A stretch of DNA of 64,000 bases from Tenacibaculum sp. MAR_2009_124 (GTDB lineage Bacteria > Bacteroidota > Bacteroidia > Flavobacteriales > Flavobacteriaceae): NCBI RefSeq assembly GCF_900105455.1, contig NZ_FNSF01000006.1:1-64000 (forward strand), read 5' to 3'. The notes beneath the pieces were generated by a model. It had not been told where the DNA came from. It searched no databases and was given only the letters and a program-made list of their open reading frames with translations. Below, one piece after another: positions 54,213 through 62,368 of this stretch. The translations under genes were made by a program, and so were the position numbers. How positions within the stretch are numbered: the stretch's first letter is position 1; each line of letters begins with the position of its first letter.

Positions 54213-54383
54213 ATGAAAAAATTACTTTTATTATTAGTTGTAAGCATCGCATTTATCTCTTGTACTGATAACTCTGAAGAACATGAAGAATTACTTAAAC
54301 AACAAACTCAATTGGTCGACAAAGGATCAAATTCAACAGTCGGAGGCAGTTCTGGAGAAACAGGAAGTAACGACGAGGAATAA
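54213..54383 (+). CDS. 56-residue lipoprotein
   Basis: Signal peptide with lipobox IAFISC (Cys17), then a polar Ser/Gly/Glu-rich tail ending SGETGSNDEE. No family recognised. It overlaps the following membrane-protein frame by about 100 bp and follows the response regulator by 41 bp. The combination suggests a small envelope-signalling or peptide-pheromone-like unit (speculative). Confidence 0.6.
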   Translation: MKKLLLLLVVSIAFISCTDNSEEHEELLKQQTQLVDKGSNSTVGGSSGETGSNDEE

Positions 54384-55038
54384 AAACTGGATATTATATC
54401 TATTTTTTATTCTTATAGGGTCCTTTTTCTATTTACATATTTATATTCCTCTTGATAACCATAGCTTTGTTAAAGCTAAAAAGCTACATATTCAAGAAAA
54501 AGAAAAGAGAACTAAAGCTTTAAATGCTATTAAAGAGTATTCTAAAGGAACTATATATTATGATGAATATTTAAAATATAAGGTTTCTACTCAAAATGCA
54601 TGGAACGAATTACTAACAGAAAAAGAGAATCAAAAGCTTTTTATATTTGACTCTCTACATCAGTTTTTAGAAAGATTCGGACTAACATTGGTTATTTTCG
54701 TCGGAGCATTATTTAATTTAATAAGAAGCTTCTACAGGGAGCCTTATGTGATTTTTCCAAAGGTAGTAAACGCATATATTTTGTCTATTTCTGTATTTTA
54801 CTTCTTCTGGATTTTTCAAAAATTTCAAGATGTAAGTAAAGTCAGTTATATTTTAATCACTTTGTTTTCTGCTTTTTTGATTTCAGTCGCCGTTTATCTC
54901 GCAACAAAAAGAAGAAAATTATATGTTGACCGAATTAAAGCGGATATGATTGAGTTAGCTAAGAAAGCCATTAAAGATTCTCAAATAGAGAAGCGTCCTG
55001 AAATGATTGATTTTATTGAAAAACTTGTAAAAAAGTAA
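54283..55038 (+). CDS. Four-span membrane protein
   Basis: 251 residues as drawn from ATG 54283; the first 33 or so residues overlap the lipoprotein gene, and no later ATG precedes the first membrane span, so the true start is uncertain. Spans at about 36-54, 133-151, 163-182 and 187-206 (ILYLFFILIGSFFYLHIYI, LTLVIFVGALFNLI, AYILSISVFYFFWIF, ILITLFSAFLISVAVYLA), with a soluble helical loop between the first two. No family recognised. Confidence 0.6.
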   Translation: MKNYLNNKLNWSTKDQIQQSEAVLEKQEVTTRNKNWILYLFFILIGSFFYLHIYIPLDNHSFVKAKKLHIQEKEKRTKALNAIKEYSKGTIYYDEYLKYKVSTQNAWNELLTEKENQKLFIFDSLHQFLERFGLTLVIFVGALFNLIRSFYREPYVIFPKVVNAYILSISVFYFFWIFQKFQDVSKVSYILITLFSAFLISVAVYLATKRRKLYVDRIKADMIELAKKAIKDSQIEKRPEMIDFIEKLVKK

Positions 55039-55172
55039 AAACAAGAGTTCCATTTGATTCAAAACTTAAATAAAAACATTTATAAAACACAACTATTAAC
55101 AAAATGTAGCAAAATGTTAAAAGTTTTATATCTTTCTCAGCTATTTTTCAACCTTTAAACCATTAAATTCAA

Positions 55173-55769
55173 ATGAACCCTAATAGGCGTAATGTTAAAA
55201 GTTTTTCTGAAGATGCTGTGGATATAAAAACTAGAAGTAAAAACTATTTAACTCTAAAAGAGGTTAGGTTAATTTTGAAGGCTGCTAAAAAAACTAGATA
55301 TCCAGATAGGAACTATTTAATTATATTAATGATGTTTCGTCACGGATTACGAGTAACTGAAGCAACAAATTTACTTATTAAAGAAATCAATTTCGACACA
55401 TCTCACATATGGATTGAAAGATTAAAAAAAGGTCAGTCCGTAACTCATAGAATAGATGGAGACGAACTAAGAGCTATTAGACGGTATTTGCGCTCTAGAA
55501 ATGATAACTTACCATGGCTATTTATTAATGAAAGAGGTAATCAGCTAACTAGGCATGCTGTATATCAAATGATAAAATCAGTTGCGAAAAAAGCTTCTAT
55601 TGAAAATGTACATCCTCATACTTTAAGACATTCTTGTGGATTTTACTTAGCTAATGAAGGACACGGAATAAGAGTTATTCAAGATTATTTAGGGCACAGA
55701 GATATTAAGCATACAGTTATTTATACTAGAATTACGGGAAGACAATTTGAAAACATTAAATGGAAATAA
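55173..55769 (+). CDS. Short FimB/FimE-like tyrosine recombinase
   Basis: 198 residues, essentially only the catalytic domain, with no N-terminal core-binding domain. Catalytic residues: R60 in RHGLR, a lysine in the KKG hairpin (about 86), H149 and R152 in HPHTLRH, H175 in LGHRD, and nucleophile Y184 in IYTR. FimB/FimE-type enzymes of this size invert or integrate small DNA segments. It lies 1.9 kb upstream of the small-gene array, which makes it a candidate for shuffling those genes, although no recombination site is proven. Confidence 0.85.
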   Translation: MNPNRRNVKSFSEDAVDIKTRSKNYLTLKEVRLILKAAKKTRYPDRNYLIILMMFRHGLRVTEATNLLIKEINFDTSHIWIERLKKGQSVTHRIDGDELRAIRRYLRSRNDNLPWLFINERGNQLTRHAVYQMIKSVAKKASIENVHPHTLRHSCGFYLANEGHGIRVIQDYLGHRDIKHTVIYTRITGRQFENIKWK

Positions 55770-55847
55770 TGTTTTCGAAAAGTATTAACTAAAAAGATAT
55801 ACTTTTATAACGCATAATATTAGCTAAATCCAATTAATAGGAATCAG

Positions 55848-56099
55848 ATGAAGAACGATAAGGTTGGTATAAAACCTGAAATTAATAACAAGCATAATCC
55901 TGAGAAAAGTGGGAAGTATATCAAAAGGTTAAGAAAAGAGCTTGGTCTTAATCAAGTTCAATTTGCACAAAAATTAGGCTTATCTCAAGGAAATATCTCA
56001 GATTTGGAAAGAGGAAAATATGATATAGTATTATCTCGATTCATAGAGATATGTAAAAAACTAGATTTTGATGATTTCGATAAAATTCTAAAAAAATAA
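55848..56099 (+). CDS. XRE-family helix-turn-helix protein
   Basis: 83 residues. GKYIKRLRKELGLNQVQFAQ then KLGLSQGNISDLERGKYDIV is a classical Cro/CI helix-turn-helix. It follows the recombinase by 78 bp and may control it. Confidence 0.8.
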   Translation: MKNDKVGIKPEINNKHNPEKSGKYIKRLRKELGLNQVQFAQKLGLSQGNISDLERGKYDIVLSRFIEICKKLDFDDFDKILKK

Positions 56100-56102
56100 A
56101 AT

Positions 56103-56118
56103 ATCTGTTACAACAGAT
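56103..56118 (+). terminator. Terminator after the XRE gene
   Basis: ATCTGTT-AC-AACAGAT followed by TTTTT, directly after the stop at 56099. Confidence 0.6.
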
Positions 56119-56287
56119 TTTTAAATTATTATTTGTATATTTACATCAAATAGTTGATCAAACTCTTGATTCATTAGGTTTTATTAGTAATTTCCTTTTA
56201 ACATCAAGAGTTTTTTTAGATTAAACAAAAAATGTATATACTTTATGTATATACTTTGTAATATAATAATTATGCATAATAATGAAC

Positions 56288-56806
56288 TACCTCGAGGCAG
56301 AGCCATCGAGGTATCAAAACAATCGGAGTTGATCAGAATGTAGCTTCTCATAATCTGAATTACCTTGATTTTGAAGATACTTTTTTATCACTTCCTCATT
56401 TGCATATTGACCTACTGTATTAACATAATAACCGCTTGTCCAAAATTTTCCTCCCCATAAAAACCTTTTAATTTCTGGATGAAGTCTAAATATTTCTTTC
56501 GCCGTTATACTTTTTACTGCTCCAATAATCTTTTTTGGAGAATTCATAGGAACACTTTGAATCAAGAAATGAACATGGTTACCATCAATCCCTATTTCCA
56601 AAAACTGAATATCATATCGTAACTCTAGTTTCAAACATAAATCTTTAAATGTCTTTGAAATATCCGAAGTAAAAACTGTTCTTCTATATTTTACTGGACA
56701 TACAAAATGATATAAAATCAAACTTTTATTATGACTCTTATAAATATGTTCGCTCATAATTACAAAAGTACATATCTTTACGCTACACCCGAGGCAGAGC
56801 CTCGGG
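56288..56806 (-). mobile_element. IS200-type insertion sequence
   Basis: A single tnpA gene flanked by subterminal hairpins: TACCTCGA / TCGAGGTA with loop GGCAGAGCCA (56288-56313) and CCCGAGG-CAGAG-CCTCGGG (56788-56806). Both contain GAGGCAGAGCC, as expected for ends recognised by a Y1 transposase. No inverted terminal repeats or target duplication are expected. Exact ends are probably a few tens of bases outside these hairpins. It separates the XRE gene from a gene remnant at 56809. Confidence 0.75.
56314..56757 (-). CDS. tnpA: IS200-like Y1 transposase TnpA
   Basis: 147 residues, the usual family length. The HUH motif is GNHVHFL (H61, H63). The C-terminal helix GQYANEEVIKKYLQNQ contains the candidate nucleophile Y118. 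It cuts and joins single-stranded DNA at hairpin ends. No tnpB is present, which makes it IS200-like, not IS605-like. The gene looks intact and could be active. Confidence 0.85.
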   Translation of the reverse strand: MSEHIYKSHNKSLILYHFVCPVKYRRTVFTSDISKTFKDLCLKLELRYDIQFLEIGIDGNHVHFLIQSVPMNSPKKIIGAVKSITAKEIFRLHPEIKRFLWGGKFWTSGYYVNTVGQYANEEVIKKYLQNQGNSDYEKLHSDQLRLF

Positions 56807-56808
56807 GA

Positions 56809-57036
56809 ATTCTATCGATTAAAAAAAAATCAAATAAAAGATATGAAGGTTTACATCCCAAACTTATTCACCTAGATGATAAAACATTCAATTTACTTAC
56901 AAAATGTTCTCAATTAAGAAAAACTAATTTGAAAAAATATATAGAAGAACTATGCAGATTACAGGCAAAAGATGAAGCCGAAGCTTATATTAAACAACAA
57001 GAAAGTATAAAGAACCATACCAATAAAAAAGTATAG
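56809..57036 (+). pseudogene. RHH-like gene truncated at its 5' end by the insertion sequence
   Basis: The in-frame sequence after the right hairpin reads KRYEGLHPKLIHLDDKTFNL, then helices (KKYIEELCRLQAKDEAEAYI). This looks like a ribbon-helix-helix-type small DNA binder. No in-frame ATG exists between the insertion and this region; the only upstream ATGs (56731, 56746) lie within the insertion. The original start was probably lost. Confidence 0.5.
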
Positions 57037-57077
57037 TTATTTCACACTTTTTTGACATTAAAAAAACAATATTAGTT

Positions 57078-57260
57078 ATGTTAGAAGAAGCTATAAACGA
57101 AATAAAGAAACACATGGACTCTTATCCTGACATCTATAAATTTTCAATAGTTGATGATATCACTATTTATTATACTCTTGAAGAGTATGAGCAAAAATCT
57201 TTTAGTAATACTATTGAACTTATCGCATGGTGTGAAAATAACTTAGAACAAAAACTATAA
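57078..57260 (+). CDS. Small acidic protein, first gene of the right array
   Basis: 60 residues (MLEEAINEIKKHMDSYPDIY), a helix then strands and a helix; family not recognised. No junction motif before it, one directly after it (AACCGATCACTTAAACACAA). Confidence 0.5.
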   Translation: MLEEAINEIKKHMDSYPDIYKFSIVDDITIYYTLEEYEQKSFSNTIELIAWCENNLEQKL

Positions 57261-57300
57261 GAGAACTCTAATTAACCGATCACTTAAACACAACAAGATT

Positions 57301-57495
57301 ATGATAATTGAAAAATCAAATTTCTTAAGTTCAAATCATTCTAATAAAATATACTTATTAAAAGGAAATAAGACAGTTAGTCTTTCTTTAGAGGAATTAA
57401 ATTCTAAAATTGAAAATTTACCTAAAGGGGAAAAAGTAATAGATTTTTTTCCTGGTCCAAAAGGAGAAGATTTAATAGAAACTAAAGTTCAATAA
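57301..57495 (+). CDS. Cassette small protein ending in KVQ
   Basis: 64 residues, family not recognised. Its last codons and TAA (AAAGTTCAATAA) are the conserved upstream flank of the junction, giving the C-terminal KVQ also found in the products of 20412 and 59396. Confidence 0.5.
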   Translation: MIIEKSNFLSSNHSNKIYLLKGNKTVSLSLEELNSKIENLPKGEKVIDFFPGPKGEDLIETKVQ

Positions 57496-57513
57496 AACGA
57501 TAAGTAAAACAAT

Positions 57514-57807
57514 ATGGAAAAATTAAGAAATGAAGAAAAAGAACTATTACTCGAAAAATTAAGTGTAGTAAAAAAAGAGTTTTCTCAAAAACTAAAGGCA
57601 TTAAACTTAGGAAGTGATTCAATTAATGGTATGTTAAAAAGAACTAAACTAAGTCAAGAAGCAACAAGTAAATTGAAAGATTTATGTCCTTTAATAGATG
57701 ATTTAGTTTTGAATTATAAAGGAAACAAAAATGAACTAAAAAAAGATTTAAACGAAATATTTAAAAATTCCCTTAATGAAATTATAGGAATTACTATGGG
57801 ATTATAA
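57514..57807 (+). CDS. Cassette small protein with MEKLRNE start
   Basis: 97 residues, helical (KEFSQKLKALNLGSDSINGM). Its first seven codons and 13 bp upstream are identical to those of the unrelated protein at 60012. No family recognised. Confidence 0.5.
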   Translation: MEKLRNEEKELLLEKLSVVKKEFSQKLKALNLGSDSINGMLKRTKLSQEATSKLKDLCPLIDDLVLNYKGNKNELKKDLNEIFKNSLNEIIGITMGL

Positions 57808-57840
57808 AGTCTAAATAACCGATCACTTAAAATCATAAAA

Positions 57841-58470
57841 ATGCTAAACCGAATAATTGATGCAATCTATTTTACATTTGAAAATTCAAAAAGTCTTTTT
57901 GAAGATGCCTCTATTCTAAAAGAAAACAAAAAATTTGGAAGAGCTTATACTTTATTCCATTTATCTTTTGAAGAATCTGGAAGGTTTTATATTCTCTATA
58001 ATCTATTTATAAGCTATTTAAGAGGAAAAATAAAAGCTAAAGATTTAAATTATGGAAAGCTAAAGAAATTAGGTTATGAAGATCATATAACTAAATTAAA
58101 TGAAAGTTACCAGGGGATGAAAGATATTTCTACTATTCTTCTGATGGTTTTAAGGGATCAAACCGAAAACGAAGAATTAAAGAAAGAAATTGAAAAGGAT
58201 ATTAATGATTTAGGAAAACTGATTGAACAATTTGAAATACCCACTTCCGAATTAAATGAGTTAAAAAATGTAGGTCTTTATGTTACTTTTAAAAATAATC
58301 AATTCAGACTTCCAGATAAAACGATAACTGTTAACCAATTTATTCAAATTGAAAAACTAGCCACTTTAAGTCTTAGTTTTTTGGAAAAAGTTATGGAATT
58401 CGCAGAAGCTCATGGAGGATTACATGATTACGACAGACAAGTGAAAATAGAAAAAACAAAGTCTAATTAA
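57841..58470 (+). CDS. AbiV-like abortive infection protein
   Basis: 209 residues, all-helical. The segment LFEDASILKENKKFGRAYTL followed by FHLSFEESGRFYILYNLF fits the AbiV family pattern (A.x.L...gr...A..La..a.EE.gK). The later LKNVGLYVTFKNNQFRLPDK also fits the GLYVD...P region of AbiV proteins. AbiV proteins are HEPN-like and block phage development. Makes the array look like a defence or accessory store. The terminal TAA belongs to the junction. Confidence 0.65.
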   Translation: MLNRIIDAIYFTFENSKSLFEDASILKENKKFGRAYTLFHLSFEESGRFYILYNLFISYLRGKIKAKDLNYGKLKKLGYEDHITKLNESYQGMKDISTILLMVLRDQTENEELKKEIEKDINDLGKLIEQFEIPTSELNELKNVGLYVTFKNNQFRLPDKTITVNQFIQIEKLATLSLSFLEKVMEFAEAHGGLHDYDRQVKIEKTKSN

Positions 58471-58507
58471 CCGATAAGAAAAATAACATAAATTATAACC
58501 ATACCTC

Positions 58508-58747
58508 ATGAATTATATAATAATAGCTAAAAGTGAAAAATTTAATAAAACAATTCACGAATGTGAAGAAGTTCTTTTAAAAGGAGACCGTGTTGTATTA
58601 GAATCACATAATGGAAATAAATATACTTTCTTAATATCTGATAGATACTATGATCCAATCAAAAAAGAATGGATGTTCGCAACATTCCCTATATCTGGGA
58701 TGTCCGTTGATAGTGTCCTGGAAAAATATAAAAAAGCAAGTTTATAA
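58508..58747 (+). CDS. Cassette small hypothetical protein
   Basis: 79 residues, beta-rich (VLLKGDRVVLESHNGNKYTF), soluble. No family recognised. Confidence 0.45.
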   Translation: MNYIIIAKSEKFNKTIHECEEVLLKGDRVVLESHNGNKYTFLISDRYYDPIKKEWMFATFPISGMSVDSVLEKYKKASL

Positions 58748-58782
58748 GTTCAATAAACCGAACACTAAAACACAACAATATT

Positions 58783-59031
58783 ATGGACTACAAAATATTA
58801 GAAGCAGTAATAAAATATAATCATCCACATAATGATTACGTAATTTCAGTTGCAATAGAAAGTTCTCCTGGTTATTGGAAAGCATATTACAAACAGGTAA
58901 ACGAAATTTCTGAAAAGAGTTTGCAAAAAGTTGCTGCAATTGGAAATAAATATTCTAAGCATAGAGCTTTAGAAATATTCGAAAGTTGCAGAGAGATAGA
59001 GAATTTAAAAAGACACGTTTACGAAAGTTAG
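58783..59031 (+). CDS. Cassette small hypothetical protein
   Basis: 82 residues (MDYKILEAVIKYNHPHNDYV), strand-rich then a C-terminal helix. No family recognised. Preceded by CCGAACACTAAAACACAACA, a variant junction. Confidence 0.45.
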   Translation: MDYKILEAVIKYNHPHNDYVISVAIESSPGYWKAYYKQVNEISEKSLQKVAAIGNKYSKHRALEIFESCREIENLKRHVYES

Positions 59032-59059
59032 TAAAACCAATCACTTAAAAAATGTAAAA

Positions 59060-59350
59060 ATGGGATTATCTAAAAGCAGTGTAATAAAAGCAAAAAAAAT
59101 ATTATCTGAAATAATAGAAACGGATTGTATTAAAGAACTTCCATATGGAAAATGGGATTGTAAAGACACAAAGATCATTTTGTGTTACGATAAAAAGTCA
59201 GATGGTGGTTATGAAAATGTTTTTATAAATATAAAAGATATTTCGGAAGATCAAAAAGAGTATTTCAATACTAGAAAAAATGAAATTGGTAATTCTTCTT
59301 TCTTAAAAGAACCGGACGAAAATAATTTAACTGCTTTAGGGTGGTTTTAA
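59060..59350 (+). CDS. Cassette small hypothetical protein
   Basis: 96 residues (GLSKSSVIKAKKILSEIIET), a helix then strands (KIILCYDKKSDGGYENVF). Fits no family I know. Confidence 0.45.
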   Translation: MGLSKSSVIKAKKILSEIIETDCIKELPYGKWDCKDTKIILCYDKKSDGGYENVFINIKDISEDQKEYFNTRKNEIGNSSFLKEPDENNLTALGWF

Positions 59351-59395
59351 AAGTTCAGTAAACTGATAAGATATAAATACAAAAAACTATAAATT

Positions 59396-59569
59396 ATGAT
59401 AGAATGTTTTCCTGCTGATAATTTTTACATAGCTACATCAATGGCTAATGATAGAATAAAAGAGTTAAATAAGTCATACAAAGTAATAAGCATACATACA
59501 GCTATTTCTAAAGAAGAAGATGAAGAAGAAATATGTAACGTTATTGTTTTGTTTGAAAAAGTTCAATAA
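59396..59569 (+). CDS. 57-residue cassette protein ending in KVQ
   Basis: MIECFPADNFYIATSMANDR ... NVIVLFEKVQ. ATG 59396 to TAA 59569; the stop and last residues lie in the shared flank AAAGTTCAATAA. No family recognised. Confidence 0.5.
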   Translation: MIECFPADNFYIATSMANDRIKELNKSYKVISIHTAISKEEDEEEICNVIVLFEKVQ

Positions 59570-59595
59570 ACCAATAAGTAAACAACGATAGTATT

Positions 59596-59940
59596 ATGAA
59601 AATAATGATGTTTTTTAACGATGAATGCCATAAAGGAACTAAGTATTATAACAATGACATTGATTTTGATTATAGATTTTTTTCATTTAAATATAATATT
59701 GATTGTGTTCCAAGAAAAGGAGATAATATATTAATTGACATTAATAGTAACAATCTTCAAGAATTTGTAACTGGTGAAGATAACTTACATGATAAAACCT
59801 ATGATTATATGAAATCTATTCTTGAAAAACATATGGACGAAGTAAATTTTAAAGATCCAGAATTTATAGTTGAAAAAGTACAATGGTTTTTTATGGATAA
59901 TCCTTGGGTATTAATTACTTTATCTCCTATCAAACGATGA
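59596..59940 (+). CDS. Cassette small hypothetical protein
   Basis: 114 residues, acidic, mixed strands and helices (FNDECHKGTKYYNNDIDFDY). No family recognised. Its stop overlaps a 17-codon frame at 59937. Confidence 0.45.
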   Translation: MKIMMFFNDECHKGTKYYNNDIDFDYRFFSFKYNIDCVPRKGDNILIDINSNNLQEFVTGEDNLHDKTYDYMKSILEKHMDEVNFKDPEFIVEKVQWFFMDNPWVLITLSPIKR

Positions 59941-59990
59941 TACAATTTTATATACCGAATCCAAAAGACGAGCAGATAATATATGTCTAA
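59937..59990 (+). other. 17-codon frame, probable gene remnant
   Basis: ATGA overlap with the previous stop; the frame reads MIQFYIPNPKDEQIIYV and ends in the TAA of a GTCTAAATAAC flank. It is probably the leftover of a deleted cassette gene. Confidence 0.35.
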
Positions 59991-60011
59991 ATAACTTATA
60001 AGTAAAACAAT

Positions 60012-60269
60012 ATGGAAAAATTAAGAAATGAGTTTATAGAAGATAAAGTAAGTATTGAAAATGTAGAACAGAAAAAAAAGGATAATTTACCTTTTGGTCT
60101 AAGAATAATCTTTAGTCTAATTATATTCATACCAATGATGTTTCTTTTATATGATTATGCAGAAAATCCAGAAATAAAAAAAATGATTATTGGATTGAGT
60201 GGTTTTTTAGGGATAATTACTTTCTTATATGTAGTGTATAAATTTTTAAATAAACCAAAGTATAAATAA
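60012..60269 (+). CDS. Two-span membrane protein with MEKLRNE start
   Basis: 85 residues with spans at about 31-48 and 57-76. The first seven residues and 13 bp upstream are identical to those at 57514, although the rest is unrelated, suggesting a chimeric gene start. No family recognised. Confidence 0.5.
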   Translation: MEKLRNEFIEDKVSIENVEQKKKDNLPFGLRIIFSLIIFIPMMFLLYDYAENPEIKKMIIGLSGFLGIITFLYVVYKFLNKPKYK

Positions 60270-60277
60270 CCGATAAT

Positions 60278-60652
60278 ATGAAAACATTTAAAGCATTTCC
60301 AAAAAAAAATGAATTTGTAGCTATTGAGGCTCTATTTGATATTATTGCTGAAAGTAAAACTAGAGCGAATGAGCTAATAGAAAGTTTAGGGGAAAATTCA
60401 GAAGATTTTTACTTAGATGAAACTTTTGGAGTAAAAGACCAAATGGGAAACTTTTCCAAAGAAACTATAATTAAGATTACAAAAAAAGAGGAACCAGATA
60501 TTACCCAAGAACTTACAGCCGAATCAGTTTTTGAAATAGCTAAATCATTGAATCCAGAAGAATATTATTCTTTGATCTCTTTGATTTTGAAAAGAGACGA
60601 AGAAGGTGCAAAAGATATCATCTTCAATTTACTTAAATGGAAAGAAGATTAA
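60278..60652 (+). CDS. Cassette small hypothetical protein
   Basis: 124 residues, soluble, largely helical (EFVAIEALFDIIAESKTRAN ... EYYSLISLILKR). No family recognised. Confidence 0.45.
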   Translation: MKTFKAFPKKNEFVAIEALFDIIAESKTRANELIESLGENSEDFYLDETFGVKDQMGNFSKETIIKITKKEEPDITQELTAESVFEIAKSLNPEEYYSLISLILKRDEEGAKDIIFNLLKWKED

Positions 60653-60689
60653 AAAAGTTCAATAAACCGATCATTAAAATAATATAGAA

Positions 60690-61286
60690 ATGACTGAGCA
60701 AGAAAAAATGTTTATCGAGTCTTGTCTCGAAGGGAATTTAAGAAGTATTAAAATGTGTGTTAAACACGGAGTAAATATTCATGTACAAAATAATTGGTCT
60801 ATTGATATAGTGGCAAGAAAAGGTTACTCTAAAATTGTTAAGTATTTTCTAGAAAATGGAATTTCTAATAAGGAAGCTACAGAAAAAAAAGTTTTAGCTT
60901 ACTGTTGTCATAATGGAGATTATGATACGGTAAAATACCTTATTGAAAGATCTGATGAATACAAAGTAGATCATTCTTCTTTACAATGGGCAGCTTCAAA
61001 GGGAGATCAACTTATAGTAGAAATGCTTCTCGCATATATAAATGATTTAAGTGGTCTTTTTTGTAGTGCTGCTCAATCAGGAAATGTAAATTTAATGCAA
61101 TTTTTAATAGATAATGATTTACAGAATCTTGACCATAGTGCTGAAAGAGCAGTTTATTGGGGTGCTGAAAAAAACAAATGGAATTGCGTTGATATTCTTT
61201 TAAATAATGAAATAGGAACACTTGATAATTTAGGCAGTTATAAAGATAAATACTTCGACTGGAAACAAAAGATTAAACAAGTATAA
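60690..61286 (+). CDS. Ankyrin repeat protein
   Basis: 198 residues with about five ankyrin-like units, for example CLEGNLRSIKMCVKHGVNIH, RKGYSKIVKYFLENG, HNGDYDTVKYLIERSD, SKGDQLIVEMLLAY and QSGNVNLMQFLIDNDL. A protein-interaction scaffold; partner unknown. It is the only large scaffold protein in the array. Confidence 0.8.
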   Translation: MTEQEKMFIESCLEGNLRSIKMCVKHGVNIHVQNNWSIDIVARKGYSKIVKYFLENGISNKEATEKKVLAYCCHNGDYDTVKYLIERSDEYKVDHSSLQWAASKGDQLIVEMLLAYINDLSGLFCSAAQSGNVNLMQFLIDNDLQNLDHSAERAVYWGAEKNKWNCVDILLNNEIGTLDNLGSYKDKYFDWKQKIKQV

Positions 61287-61301
61287 TAAACCGATCACAT
61301 T

Positions 61302-61454
61302 ATGAATATTAAAACCTTAATAGAAAAGCTTGAAAGATTAAGAGAGCGAAACGGAGATAATATCGAAGTTCGTTTAGGAGAGTATGGTGGTGGTTCTAGT
61401 CAAGTAAACGGAAGTTACTATGATGATGCAGAAGAACTAATAATAATTCATTAA
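61302..61454 (+). CDS. 50-residue cassette protein
   Basis: MNIKTLIEKLERLRERNGDN then IEVRLGEYGGGSSQVNGSYY and DDAEELIIIH, ending TAA at 61454, which starts the next junction (TTAAACCGATCACT). The pattern of a helix followed by a short beta sheet is like small phage-type proteins. No firm family. Confidence 0.5.
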   Translation: MNIKTLIEKLERLRERNGDNIEVRLGEYGGGSSQVNGSYYDDAEELIIIH

Positions 61455-61490
61455 ACCGATCACTTAAAAGGAATAAAAAACCAGAAGTTT

Positions 61491-61727
61491 ATGAATACAT
61501 ATTTTTCATCCAGTAAAAAGTTTACCGAAAAAGATATGATAGAGTTTGCTCATTATTGTATTTTAAGTAAAAAGGAATATTCCCCTTTTATTGACGAAAA
61601 TAAAAGTCTTTTAGAAGAATGGATAAAGAATAAAAATAAACTTGAAGAAAAGTATTCAAGTGAAGAATATAAGATGGAGCAAGAAGCTATATTAAATCAA
61701 ACACTTAAACGTACAGGAAATATATAA
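61491..61727 (+). CDS. Cassette small hypothetical protein
   Basis: 78 residues, mainly helical (FTEKDMIEFAHYCILSKKEY). No family recognised. Confidence 0.45.
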   Translation: MNTYFSSSKKFTEKDMIEFAHYCILSKKEYSPFIDENKSLLEEWIKNKNKLEEKYSSEEYKMEQEAILNQTLKRTGNI

Positions 61728-61754
61728 AACCGATCACTAAAACACTATAATGTT

Positions 61755-62087
61755 ATGATAATATTTTTAGTAAGTATTCTATTCCTTTTATTAGTTTACT
61801 TTTTATACAAAAGACAAATTAATATAATAAAATCCTTTCATTATGAGGTGGCTTTAATTACGGATAATTTAGGAAAGAAAGAGTTTAAGATTGTGGTAAT
61901 AAATCCAAAAAAAGACAAGCCAATAGTAGCTGAAAAATTAGATATAATTAAAGGAGGATTGATTTCAAAAAGAGCGTATCAAATCTTTAAATCTTCTTGG
62001 GAAAATAAAGAAGAAGCTCTAAAGGAATTTGAAAAATTAAAGATTCATCTAGGTATTGAGAAATACGAACAGAATATTAAAGTATAA
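61755..62087 (+). CDS. Membrane-anchored small protein
   Basis: 110 residues. Span at about 2-17 (IIFLVSILFLLLVYFLY), then a soluble domain with VALITDNLGKKEFKIVVINP and a helix-rich end. Family unknown. The final KV and TAA belong to the AAAGTATAA flank. Confidence 0.5.
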   Translation: MIIFLVSILFLLLVYFLYKRQINIIKSFHYEVALITDNLGKKEFKIVVINPKKDKPIVAEKLDIIKGGLISKRAYQIFKSSWENKEEALKEFEKLKIHLGIEKYEQNIKV

Positions 62088-62112
62088 CAACCGATCACTA
62101 AAAAAAGATATC

Positions 62113-62361
62113 ATGAGTTACAATATATTAGAAACAAATATTGAATTTGAAAACGGAAATATTGATACAATTACCGTTCTAGTGGAAATGTCTGAAAATG
62201 ATATTCGAGCAATTCAGGCTAATACACAGCCAAGAGGTGGGTATATGAATATTTCTCCTGGTGCAAAATTGAATGAAGAATTATTACAGGAAATAGCAGG
62301 GTATGGAATGCAGGTCAATGCATCTCAATTTTTTCCTAAATCTAAGTATCTCAAAGTATGA
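62113..62361 (+). CDS. Cassette small hypothetical protein
   Basis: 82 residues from ATG 62113 (MSYNILETNIEFENGN); the upstream in-frame start at 62056 would translate the previous gene's end and the junction and is rejected. No family recognised. Confidence 0.5.
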   Translation: MSYNILETNIEFENGNIDTITVLVEMSENDIRAIQANTQPRGGYMNISPGAKLNEELLQEIAGYGMQVNASQFFPKSKYLKV

Positions 62362-62368
62362 TTAACCG

